DNA from: UBA2428 sp002343545
GTDB lineage: Bacteria > Bdellovibrionota > UBA2428
Direction of reading: 5' to 3'
Assembly (NCBI GenBank): GCA_937952285.1
Contig: CALFZE010000032.1
Coordinates: 1 to 27,809 of the forward strand
DNA: 27,809 nt
In this document: positions 17,186-24,890 of the stretch, one piece after another
Position numbering within the stretch: the stretch's first letter is position 1
How the letters are laid out: each line of letters starts with the position of its first letter
Program-made: the position numbers and the translations under genes
Notes under the pieces: generated by a model
Databases searched by the model: none
What the model was told of the DNA's origin: nothing
Seen by the model: the letters and a program-made list of their open reading frames with translations, nothing else

Positions 17186-17746
17186 TTAGGCCGCGACGAG
17201 CACGTTGCGAGAACGGCGTTTGGCCTCGAACATGGCCCGGTCGGCCTCGACGAGCAGGCTTTCGGCCGTGTCGGTATCCCGAAGGGTCCGCACCCCGAGG
17301 CTCGCCGTGACGCGCGCGCGGCGCTCGCCGTCCACGATGAACTCATGGGTTTCGACGAGGCGTCGCATGCGCTCGCCGATGACGCGTGCGCGCTCGGCCG
17401 AACCCTCGAGCAGGACGACGAACTCGTCGCCGGCGTAACGGAAGGCGCTATCCTCGGCGCGGATCGCGCGCGTCAGCACGCGCCCGACCTGCGCCAGGAT
17501 GCGGCCCGCGGCCTCGTGGCCGTAGCGCTCGTTGATGTCCTTGAAGCGGTCGAGGTCCAAGAAGACGAGCGAAAGGGAACGGGCCTCGCGGCGGCAGGCG
17601 CGGATGCGCTCGTCGAGCGTCTCGCGAAGGTGGCGGGCGTTGTAGAGCCCCGTCAGCTCGTCGCGCACGAGCTCGGCGCGCAAGCGCCTCAGCTCCTGCC
17701 GCAGACGGACGTTCTCGTCCAGCAAAGCGTCGACGCCCTTCTTCAC
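17186..17746 (-). CDS. Diguanylate cyclase (GGDEF domain, AGDEF variant)
   Basis: 186 residues: a short coiled coil (1-28) then a complete GGDEF domain beginning RDELTGLYN (28-36). Substrate and metal residues DLDRFKDIN (64-72) are present. The active-site loop reads AGDEF (105-109); the first Gly is Ala, a substitution tolerated in some active cyclases. An I-site RAED (96-99) sits exactly five residues before it, predicting product inhibition. There is no membrane or sensor domain. The GTG start overlaps the stop of the coiled-coil gene (GTGA), so the two are coupled and probably partner proteins. Confidence 0.9.
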   Translation of the reverse strand: MKKGVDALLDENVRLRQELRRLRAELVRDELTGLYNARHLRETLDERIRACRREARSLSLVFLDLDRFKDINERYGHEAAGRILAQVGRVLTRAIRAEDSAFRYAGDEFVVLLEGSAERARVIGERMRRLVETHEFIVDGERRARVTASLGVRTLRDTDTAESLLVEADRAMFEAKRRSRNVLVAA

Positions 17747-19173
17747 GCGGCCTCACCTTCGCCGCCGCCCGCGGGGGGCAGCACTTCTTCGTCGATTTCG
17801 GAAAGGAGGCCCTCGGCCAGCTTCATCGCGCGCAAAGCTCGCGACAGGCGGCCCATGCGCTCCTCGCCCTTCTCGGTATCCTCGATCATGCGTTCCTTGA
17901 GGAGCTCCTGCTCGTACTCGAGGCGATCGATCTCCCGCTTCTGCTGCAGGAGCCGCTCGTCCTTGACGGTCAAGAGGGCCTCGGCGTCGCGCTTCTGGAT
18001 CTCGAGACGGTTCGCGAGCTCGCGCTCGCGCAGGCGGATCTTCTGGATGTCGGCCCGCACCCGCTCGCGGAACTCCTCGAGCTTCTTCTCGGCCTTCGAA
18101 GCCTGGAACTGCGCGCTGTCGAGCCGCAGCTGAAGAGCCCGCAGCTCTTCCTGGTGGTGCGATTCGGCCTTCTTGATGTGGTGTTGGGTCTGCTCGCGGT
18201 AGTCCTCGAGGGAACGTCGCGAAGTTTCGGATTCCTGGAGCTCGATGGTCACGCGGCGGCGCTCCGCCTCGCTCCGTTGGAGCTTGGCGCGCAGCTGCTC
18301 GATCTGACTTTGCAAAGCGCGGTTCGTCGCGTCGCGATCGACGACCTCGCGTTCCTTCAACAGCGCGTAACGGCGGAGCGTCTCGATCTCGGATCCCGCG
18401 GGCGCGGCCTTGCCGAGGTCCGGCATGGCGTCGCGGCCGAAGGAATCGGCCGTCGCCGAAGGACGAATCTGCGTCCCACCTTCGAGCGGCTCGGGGGCTC
18501 CGACCTCGTCGAGGGAATCGAGCGCCATGAGATCGCCGCCAAGTTCGTCGGACGGCGTCTCAAAAGAGATCTCCTCGCCCGCGTCGTCGGCCGAAGCCTC
18601 GCTCGAGACCCAGCTGGGCGACACCTCGCCGGGTGACGCCTCACCGGGCGACGCTTCGCCGGGCGACGCCTCGCCGAGCAAACCCGCGGCGGAACCCAAG
18701 TCTTCGAGCGGCGCGATCGCCGAAACGTTGCGCGAAACCTCTTCACCCCAAGATTCCTTCGGCGCCGAAAGCGGCGCTTCCGAAGCGGCAAGATCGAGCG
18801 AAGCGCCTTCCGACGCCTCCCCGGCGACGCCGAGGTCGAGCGACGCTCCGCCCAAGTCGAGCCCATCGCTTCCGAAGTCGAGCGAGGTAGCCGCTTCGTC
18901 GGAAGAAGCCAGAAGGTCCGAAGGGCCATCGTCCAGGGCCAACGCCGGAGCCGCGTCGATCGATGCTCCCGCGCCGAGCTCGAGGCCTTCGCCCAGATCG
19001 AGGCCCTCGCCCAGATCCAGTCCTTCGGGCGCGATCGCCTCTTGGCCGGCTTCGGTGCCGAGTTGCTGGTCTTGTTCGAGGAAAACGCCCAGGTCGAAGG
19101 CTTCCGTCGGCGGAGCCTCTTCGTTCGAATCGAGCGTGAGGGCTCCCGGCGGAGCCTGTTTCGAATCGTCCAT
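17743..19173 (-). CDS. Acidic repeat plus long coiled-coil protein
   Basis: 476 residues, no named family. Residues 1-260 are acidic, disordered and repetitive: three EGLDLG-type hexapeptides (50-67), further LDLG motifs and four GEASP-type pentapeptides (167-186). Residues about 262-455 form a continuous heptad-rich coiled coil (Leu/Glu/Arg/Lys), then a Gly/Glu-rich tail. Cytoplasmic. The open frame extends upstream to 19350 but the acidic composition begins at the ATG at 19173, which is chosen. Stop-start overlap with the GGDEF gene suggests a scaffold that positions the cyclase, which itself begins with a short coiled coil. Confidence 0.75.
   Translation of the reverse strand: MDDSKQAPPGALTLDSNEEAPPTEAFDLGVFLEQDQQLGTEAGQEAIAPEGLDLGEGLDLGEGLELGAGASIDAAPALALDDGPSDLLASSDEAATSLDFGSDGLDLGGASLDLGVAGEASEGASLDLAASEAPLSAPKESWGEEVSRNVSAIAPLEDLGSAAGLLGEASPGEASPGEASPGEVSPSWVSSEASADDAGEEISFETPSDELGGDLMALDSLDEVGAPEPLEGGTQIRPSATADSFGRDAMPDLGKAAPAGSEIETLRRYALLKEREVVDRDATNRALQSQIEQLRAKLQRSEAERRRVTIELQESETSRRSLEDYREQTQHHIKKAESHHQEELRALQLRLDSAQFQASKAEKKLEEFRERVRADIQKIRLRERELANRLEIQKRDAEALLTVKDERLLQQKREIDRLEYEQELLKERMIEDTEKGEERMGRLSRALRAMKLAEGLLSEIDEEVLPPAGGGEGEAA
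18616..18675 (-). repeat. Four tandem 15-bp (GEASP) repeats
   Basis: Four consecutive 15-base units encode GEASP, GEASP, GEASP, GEVSP in the coiled-coil protein. Units are nearly identical, so copy number may change by slippage without shifting frame. Confidence 0.8.
18973..19026 (-). repeat. Three tandem 18-bp (EGLDLG) repeats
   Basis: Three consecutive 18-base units encode EGLDLG, EGLDLG, EGLELG near the N-terminus of the coiled-coil protein. Related LDLG motifs recur further on, around residues 105-130. Confidence 0.75.
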
Positions 19174-19262
19174 GGGTCGACTTCTTATCGACCAAAATCC
19201 GCGAAACCTTAATGAAGGCGCGGCGGAAGCCGCCCGCCTCCGAAGGCCCGCCGAGCTAACGC

Positions 19263-20159
19263 CTAAGTCGCTAAAGACAAAAGGAAAGTCGTGCCCGCCG
19301 CTCCGCTTTTCTCGAGACTCAACTCGCCGCCATTCTGTTGGGCCAACCATTTGGAAAGAAAGAGGCCGAGCCCCATTCCCCCGCCCGACGACGAGGCGGC
19401 CCCCACGGCGTGCCCCAAGCTTCCCTTGGACGTGAAGAAAGGCTTGAAGATGGCCTCACGAAAAGGTTCGGGAACCCCCGGACCTTCGTCGCTCACCCGG
19501 ACTTCGATCGAGCCGCGCGCCCGCTTCGAAGCTTTCGCCCCCGGCGTCGCGCGGATCCGGACGCGGCGTCCCTCCGGCGAAACCTCGAGCGCGTTCTTGA
19601 CGAGATTCACGAGGATCTGGAGCAGCTGAGCGGGGCGACCGTAGGCCACCAGGGCGTCCGACGCCTCGGTAACGAGCTCGACCCCGCGCTGACGGCAAAG
19701 CGGGGCCCATAGGCGCTCGAGCTCCCGCACGACCTCGTTCACCGAAAAAAGCTTGGCGCTTTCTTCGTCGGGCTGCGTGAGCCCCTGCAACGCCCGCGTA
19801 ATCTGGGCGGCGCGGCGGCACGCGAGCACGACGACCTCGAGCGACTCGACCATGTCCTGCGGCGAGCGGCTCTCGAGCGCCCACACCGCGTGACCTTCGG
19901 CCGCGCCGAGGATGTTGTTGAACTCGTGCGCGATCCCCGCGGAAAGCCAAGAAGCGTCGATGGCGGGCGCCCGCGCGCGCGATCGCGCGGCCTCGAAGCG
20001 CAGCCGTTCGGCGACGAGCAGCTGGCGCTTGAGGCGCCCCAAGGTCGCCGTTTCGCCGCGACGACCCGCCTTGGGTTTGGCGGGCGACGCTTTGGCCTTC
20101 ACGCGCGCGCCCACGCGGGCGGGCGCTGGCTTGGACGAAGATCGCTTCGCTTTGGCCAC
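19263..20159 (-). CDS. Soluble sensor histidine kinase with basic N-terminal tail
   Basis: 298 residues from a GTG with GGGCGAG just upstream. Residues 1-40 are very Lys/Ala/Pro-rich, like a histone H1-type tail. A short helix leads to the H-box HEFNN (78-82, phospho-acceptor H78), the N-box NLVKNALE (185-192), DEGPGV (224-229), PFFTSK (240-245) and the G2 box GGGMGLGLF (259-267). The H-E-F-N-N form resembles NtrB/PilS-type kinases. There is no membrane segment or PAS domain, so the signal is cytosolic or delivered by a partner; the response regulator is not in this window. It follows the dehydrogenase stop by 8 bases. Confidence 0.88.
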   Translation of the reverse strand: MAKAKRSSSKPAPARVGARVKAKASPAKPKAGRRGETATLGRLKRQLLVAERLRFEAARSRARAPAIDASWLSAGIAHEFNNILGAAEGHAVWALESRSPQDMVESLEVVVLACRRAAQITRALQGLTQPDEESAKLFSVNEVVRELERLWAPLCRQRGVELVTEASDALVAYGRPAQLLQILVNLVKNALEVSPEGRRVRIRATPGAKASKRARGSIEVRVSDEGPGVPEPFREAIFKPFFTSKGSLGHAVGAASSSGGGMGLGLFLSKWLAQQNGGELSLEKSGAAGTTFLLSLAT

Positions 20160-20167
20160 GCTCGCCC

Positions 20168-21154
20168 TTAGGGAGCCCAGCGCGGATGCGACGGGCGGTT
20201 CAGCGGCGCGACGGCTTCGCCGCGCGCGAGGCGCAGCACCTTGTCGGCGACTTCGAGACCCACGGCCTTCTGCGCCTCGAGCGTCGACGCCCCGATGTGC
20301 GGCGTCGTGACGACGAGCGGATGCGCGAGCAACTTGGCCGTAAGGGGGTCCTTCGGATCGAAGGGTTCCTTCTCGAAGACGTCGAGCGCGGCGCCGCCCA
20401 AGCGGCCGGCGTTCAAAGCCTCCACGAGATCGGCTTCGTGCACGATCCCGCCGCGGGCCGCGTTCACGAGGCAAAGCCCCGGCTTCGCCATCGCGAAGGC
20501 CGTCGCGTTGAACGCGTGGCGCGTGGAATCGAGCAGCGGCGAATGGATCGTGATGAAGTCGCTCGTCCCCATCAACGTCTTGAAGTCCACCGTCTGGAAC
20601 TCCGTCCCGTTGTAGACCGGATCACAAAGCTGGACGCGGGCGCCGAGCGCCGCCGCCATGCGGGCCGCGCGCAGACCGATGTTACCCGCGCCGAAAACGC
20701 CCACGGTCGAGCCCGAGATCTGACGGCCTCCGCTCAGTTCCTTCTTCATCCATTTGCCCGCGCGACCCTGCTCCGTCGCGAAGGCGATGCGGCGCGCGAG
20801 CGCGAACATGTGCCCGATCGCGAGCTCGGCCGTGCTCTGGAAGTTGCCCGTCGGCGCGTTCCAAACGTAGACGCCCAGTTCCGTCGCCTTGGCGACGTCG
20901 ATGTTGTCGAGTCCAACGCCCGCACGCACGACGCCCTTCAACTTCGGGAGGCCCTGAAGGACCGCCGAGTTCAAATTCGTCGCGGAACGGATCACGACGA
21001 CGTCCGCCGCGCCCAGCACCGCCCCCAGCTCCGAGGCCGGCACGCCACTCTGCACGCGCAGCTCGACGAGATCGCGTCCTTCGCCTTCGAGGCGAGCGAT
21101 CGCTTCTTTATCAAGGCCGTCCGTCGCGACGACCTTCAACGGAGCCTGACTCAT
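20168..21154 (-). CDS. serA: D-3-phosphoglycerate dehydrogenase-like 2-hydroxyacid dehydrogenase
   Basis: 328 residues, the short form without an ACT domain. The Rossmann motif GVFGAGNIG is at 152-160; the catalytic triad is R234 (NAARGG), E263 (FEKEP) and H286 (TPHIGAS). It should oxidise a 2-hydroxyacid with NAD+; 3-phosphoglycerate is favoured by the adjoining aminotransferase, but glyoxylate/hydroxypyruvate reduction is an alternative. The ATG overlaps the aminotransferase stop (ATGA). Confidence 0.85.
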   Translation of the reverse strand: MSQAPLKVVATDGLDKEAIARLEGEGRDLVELRVQSGVPASELGAVLGAADVVVIRSATNLNSAVLQGLPKLKGVVRAGVGLDNIDVAKATELGVYVWNAPTGNFQSTAELAIGHMFALARRIAFATEQGRAGKWMKKELSGGRQISGSTVGVFGAGNIGLRAARMAAALGARVQLCDPVYNGTEFQTVDFKTLMGTSDFITIHSPLLDSTRHAFNATAFAMAKPGLCLVNAARGGIVHEADLVEALNAGRLGGAALDVFEKEPFDPKDPLTAKLLAHPLVVTTPHIGASTLEAQKAVGLEVADKVLRLARGEAVAPLNRPSHPRWAP

Positions 21155-22344
21155 TTCGGCCACCCTTTGAATTCGGCCGGCGTGAAGTCTTCCGCGGACT
21201 CGACGACCTTCCAGAAGGCCTCCATGCCCGCGGCGCCGTCGACCTTCTTGTTGAAGTGCGGCGCCACGCGCGCGATCGCCTGCAGCTGGTTCGCGACGTC
21301 CCAAGCGTCGATGTAACCCATGTGGCCGACCCGCACGATCTTGCCCTTGAGCTCGTCCTGGCCGCCGCTCATCGTGAGGCCGTAGCGCTTGCGGATCTCG
21401 CCCGCGTAAAGACCTTCGGCGAGGATCGCCGTGCAAGCCGACGACACGCTCGACTCGTCCTTCACGAAGAGCTCGAAGCCCATCGCCTTCGCGGCCGCGC
21501 GCGTCGCCGCGGTCATCTTCCAGTTACGGGCGTAGACGTTGTAAAGACCTTCGGCCTCGAAGTAATCGAGCGCGGCCTTCAAGCCGCCGATGAGCGTGAC
21601 GGGCGAAGTGAAGGCGCCCGAGTTCTCGGCGAGCGCCTTGCGCTCCTTGCGCCAGTCCAAGTAGTAGCGCACGCTCTTGACGGATTCCGTGCGCGCCCAC
21701 GCGCGGGCGCTCGCGGCGCCGAAAGAAAGTCCCGGCGGGAGCATGAAACCTTTTTGCGAGCCGCCAACCAAAACGTCGACGCCCCAGTCGTCCATCGGCA
21801 CCTGGAAGACGCCGAGGGCCGTCACGCCGTCCACGAGCGTAAGGCAGTCCTTCGCGTTCTTGGCGAGGGCCGCGATTTCCTTGACGGGGTGGCGCACGCC
21901 CGTGCTCGTCTCGCTCGCGTGGATCAAAACGCCGCGCACGTCGGGGTTCTGCTCGAGGAGCCTCGCGACTTCGTCGACCTTCACGGCGTGGCCGCGCTCG
22001 ACTTTGATCTCGTGGACCTTAAGTCCGTAGACCTTGGCCTGCTGGCCCCAGCGCTCGCCGAACTTGCCGGCGTTCACACTGATGACGGCGTCGCCCGCGT
22101 TGAAGAAGTTCGCGATGGCGCCTTCCATCGCGAGGGTGCCCGTGCCGGCGAACATGAGGACTTCGCCGCTCGTGCCGAAAACCTTCGGCAGCGATTTTTT
22201 TACGGATTCCATGATGGCCGCGAAGGCCGGACCGCGATGGTAAAAGACCGAGCTCATTTCGGCCGTGAGGACGAAGTCAGGAACGGGGGTTGGCCCCGTC
22301 GCTACGATTCGCTGCTTGAAGAAACACGAGGACCCCTTCGCCAT
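21151..22344 (-). CDS. Class V aminotransferase (serine-pyruvate / phosphoserine type)
   Basis: 397 residues, PLP-dependent fold type I. The N-terminal TGPTPVP (16-22) is typical of serine-glyoxylate/alanine-glyoxylate and some phosphoserine aminotransferases. D172 (LVDGVTALG) and the PLP lysine K198 (GGSQKGF) are present. Paired with the serA-like gene it may form serine from 3-phosphoglycerate or act with glyoxylate. A GGAG lies 6 bases before the ATG, supporting this start although it overlaps the uvrB 3' end by 43 bases. Confidence 0.85.
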   Translation of the reverse strand: MAKGSSCFFKQRIVATGPTPVPDFVLTAEMSSVFYHRGPAFAAIMESVKKSLPKVFGTSGEVLMFAGTGTLAMEGAIANFFNAGDAVISVNAGKFGERWGQQAKVYGLKVHEIKVERGHAVKVDEVARLLEQNPDVRGVLIHASETSTGVRHPVKEIAALAKNAKDCLTLVDGVTALGVFQVPMDDWGVDVLVGGSQKGFMLPPGLSFGAASARAWARTESVKSVRYYLDWRKERKALAENSGAFTSPVTLIGGLKAALDYFEAEGLYNVYARNWKMTAATRAAAKAMGFELFVKDESSVSSACTAILAEGLYAGEIRKRYGLTMSGGQDELKGKIVRVGHMGYIDAWDVANQLQAIARVAPHFNKKVDGAAGMEAFWKVVESAEDFTPAEFKGWPK

Positions 22345-24380
22345 TTCAACTCCATTTCCCGATACTGCAACAGTTTGTCTCTAAGTTCCGCCGCCCTCTC
22401 GAAATCGAGGGCCTTGGCCGCTTCTTTCATCTCGCCCTCGAGCTTCGCGACGAGGTCGCGAATGGAGTCGGGGGTGAGGATCTTGCCGCTCGCGTCGCGC
22501 GGCTCGTTCTTTTCGACCTCGACGTAATCCGAAGCCGCCATCTCTTCGACCCACTTGGGCACGGCCGCGCCGTCGAGGCGCTCCGTGACGTCCTGGCGCT
22601 CGCCCTTCACGACGGTGCGCGGAACGATGCCCATCTTGGCGTTGTACTCTTGCTGCAAAGTACGACGGCGCGTGGACTCGTCGATGGCCTGCCGCATGCT
22701 CTGGGTCATGCGATCCGCGTAGAGCACGACGTGGCCACCCGCGTTCCGCGCCGCCCGACCGAAGGTCTGGATGAGCGAGGTCCGCGAGCGCAGGAAGCCT
22801 TCTTTGTCGGCGTCCAGGATCCCGACGAGCGAGACCTCGGGCAAGTCGAGACCCTCGCGCAGGAGGTTGATCCCGACGAGCACGTCGAACTTGCCCGCGC
22901 GCAAATCGCGCAGGATCTCGATGCGTTCGAGCGTCTCGACGTCGGAGTGCATGTAGCGCACGCGCACGCCCTGGTTGCGGAAGTAATCCGTCAGATCCTC
23001 GGCCATCTTCTTGGTGAGCGTCGTGACGAGGCAGCGTTCGTCGCGGTCCGCGCGCTTGCGGCACTCCACGAGCATGTCCTGGACCTGGCCCGCGGCCGGC
23101 TTGATCTCGATCGTCGGATCCAGGAGGCCCGTCGGGCGGATGATCTGTTCGGCGATCTTGCCCTTGGACTGCTTGATCTCGTACTCCGCGGGCGTCGCCG
23201 AAACGTAAATAACGCGATCGATGAGGGCTTCCCACTCCTCGAACTTGAGCGGGCGGTTATCGAGCGCGCTCGGCAAGCGGAAGCCGTGCTCGACGAGCGA
23301 GGTCTTACGACCGCGGTCACCGCGGTACATCCCGCCGATCTGCGGGACCGAGACGTGGCTCTCGTCCATGACGAGCAGCCAGTCCTTGGGAAAGTATTCG
23401 AAGAGCGTCGGCGGCGGCGCGCCCTCCGGACGACCCGAGAGATGGCGGGAGTAGTTTTCGACGCCGGGGCAGTAGCCCACCTCCTGCATCATCTCGAGGT
23501 CGAAGAGCGTACGGCTCTCGAGGCGCTGCGCTTCGACGAGCTTGCCGAGCGAGCGCAACTGCACGAGACGCTCGCGCAGCTCGACCTGGATGGCGTCCAT
23601 GGCGCGCTTCTTCGTGTCGGCCGGCGTGACGTAGTGCGAGCCGGGGTAAATCGCGATCTTGTTGAGCGCGGAGAGCCGCGTGCCGCGCAGCGGATCGAGT
23701 TCAAAGATGTTGGAGACTTCGGGACCGAAGAACTCGACGCGCACGGCGCGCACCGTTTCGTAGGCCGGAAAGATATCGACCGTGTCGCCGCGCACGCGGA
23801 AGGTCCCGCGGTGGAAGTCCAGGTCGCTGCGCGTGTAGCTGATCTCGACGAGGCGGCGCAGGAAGTCGTCGCGCCGCATTTTCTCGCCCTTCTTCAGGAC
23901 GAGCATCATGCTCAGGTAGGACTCCGGCGAACCGAGGCCGTAGATGCAAGAGACGCTCGCCACGACGAGCACGTCACGGCGCTCGAGGAGCGAACGCGTC
24001 GCCGAGTGGCGGAGCTTGTCGATCTCCTCGTTGATCGCGGAGTCCTTCTCGATGTAGGTGTCCGTGGCCGGAAGGTAGGCCTCGGGTTGGTAGTAGTCAT
24101 AATAGGAGACGAAGTACTCGACGGCGTTGCGCGGAAAGAGCGCCTTGAACTCGCTGTAGAGCTGGGCGGCGAGCGTCTTGTTCGGCGCCATCACGAGCGT
24201 CGGTTTGTTGACGTTCGCGACGACGTTCGCGATGGAGAAGGTCTTACCCGATCCCGTCACGCCCAAGAGGGTCTGGTGCTTCTCGCCGGCGAGGATTCCT
24301 TCGGTCAGATCCGCGATCGCGCGTGGCTGGTCACCGGCGGGTTGGAATTCGGTGACGAGCTCGAAGCGTTCCTCTGACAC
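22302..24380 (-). CDS. uvrB: Excinuclease ABC subunit B
   Basis: 692 residues from the GTG at 24380. Helicase motifs: Walker A GVTGSGKT (40-47), the DNA-threading beta-hairpin SYYDYYQPEAYLPATD, DESH in motif II, and GINLLREGLDLPE and QTFGRAARN in motifs V and VI. The C-terminal UVR domain (LDFERAAELRDKL) contacts UvrC. It works in nucleotide excision repair with UvrA and UvrC. The frame continues to an ATG at 24428, adding 16 hydrophobic residues unlike UvrB; FELVTEFQPAGDQP near the N-terminus favours 24380. First gene of the 24380-16095 run. Confidence 0.96.
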   Translation of the reverse strand: MSEERFELVTEFQPAGDQPRAIADLTEGILAGEKHQTLLGVTGSGKTFSIANVVANVNKPTLVMAPNKTLAAQLYSEFKALFPRNAVEYFVSYYDYYQPEAYLPATDTYIEKDSAINEEIDKLRHSATRSLLERRDVLVVASVSCIYGLGSPESYLSMMLVLKKGEKMRRDDFLRRLVEISYTRSDLDFHRGTFRVRGDTVDIFPAYETVRAVRVEFFGPEVSNIFELDPLRGTRLSALNKIAIYPGSHYVTPADTKKRAMDAIQVELRERLVQLRSLGKLVEAQRLESRTLFDLEMMQEVGYCPGVENYSRHLSGRPEGAPPPTLFEYFPKDWLLVMDESHVSVPQIGGMYRGDRGRKTSLVEHGFRLPSALDNRPLKFEEWEALIDRVIYVSATPAEYEIKQSKGKIAEQIIRPTGLLDPTIEIKPAAGQVQDMLVECRKRADRDERCLVTTLTKKMAEDLTDYFRNQGVRVRYMHSDVETLERIEILRDLRAGKFDVLVGINLLREGLDLPEVSLVGILDADKEGFLRSRTSLIQTFGRAARNAGGHVVLYADRMTQSMRQAIDESTRRRTLQQEYNAKMGIVPRTVVKGERQDVTERLDGAAVPKWVEEMAASDYVEVEKNEPRDASGKILTPDSIRDLVAKLEGEMKEAAKALDFERAAELRDKLLQYREMELKWRRGPRVSSSSES

Positions 24381-24551
24381 GCCGACAAAATAGCCGATGT
24401 CACAAAGCCAGACACCAGACAAAGCCATGGCTTACGCATAGCGAGGTGTCCTCTCGCGTACTTGCCGCCGCGCGTGACAAAGCCGCGGTCAGTCAAAACG
24501 TCTTCACACAACCTTAGCAAAAAACCCCAAGAAAATTCAGCACTTATTTTT

Positions 24552-24578
24552 TAAAGTGAGTCCAAACTCGGCCGATAG
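24552..24578 (+). promoter_or_regulatory. Sigma-28 (FliA) type promoter
   Basis: TAAAGTGA (24552-24559), 11 bases, then GCCGATAG (24571-24578) matches the flagellar sigma-28 consensus TAAAGTTT-N11-GCCGATAA at 13 of 16 positions with exact spacing. It lies 51 bases before the ATG at 24630, in an AT-richer gap. This suggests control with the motility regulon; an endogenous FliA is assumed. Confidence 0.75.
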
Positions 24579-24629
24579 AGTCTGTGCTGCGTGTAGGTGG
24601 AGGTTCTCTGCGGAAGTGAAGGAGTTTAA

Positions 24630-24890
24630 ATGGCGTCCTCTCTGAGTTTTAGCCCGACCGTGAAAGGCCTCGTCCCCTTGGAAGTCTTGGAACGCCTCAA
24701 GATCATCCCGTTGGCCGTTCGCGAAGACAAACTTTGTCTCATCGCCCACCGACCGCTCAGCGAGCCCGCGCTCGTCGAGCTCAAGGACCTCACCGGCTTC
24801 GATGACTACGAGCTCCAGCTCGTCGGCGAAGACGTGCTGACGGCCTACATTCACCGTTTCGCCGACGGCAGCATCTTCTCGTTGGCTTGA
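24630..24890 (+). CDS. Stand-alone GspE/MshE N-terminal-like domain protein
   Basis: 86 residues. The sequence LVPLEVLERLKIIPLAV ... KLCLIAHRPLSEPALVELKDLTGF resembles the N-terminal domain of type II secretion/type IV pilus ATPases (T2SSE_N/MshEN), some of which bind c-di-GMP. The ATPase part is absent, so this could be a regulator or adaptor. The classical RLG-containing first half of MshEN is not seen, so c-di-GMP binding is uncertain. AAGGAG precedes the ATG at good spacing. A sigma-28 promoter lies upstream and the 3' end overlaps the convergent protease gene by 40 bases. Confidence 0.75.
   Translation: MASSLSFSPTVKGLVPLEVLERLKIIPLAVREDKLCLIAHRPLSEPALVELKDLTGFDDYELQLVGEDVLTAYIHRFADGSIFSLA

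Noticed and set aside
22650..24377. 575-codon plus-strand frame
   Set aside because: Antisense shadow of uvrB.
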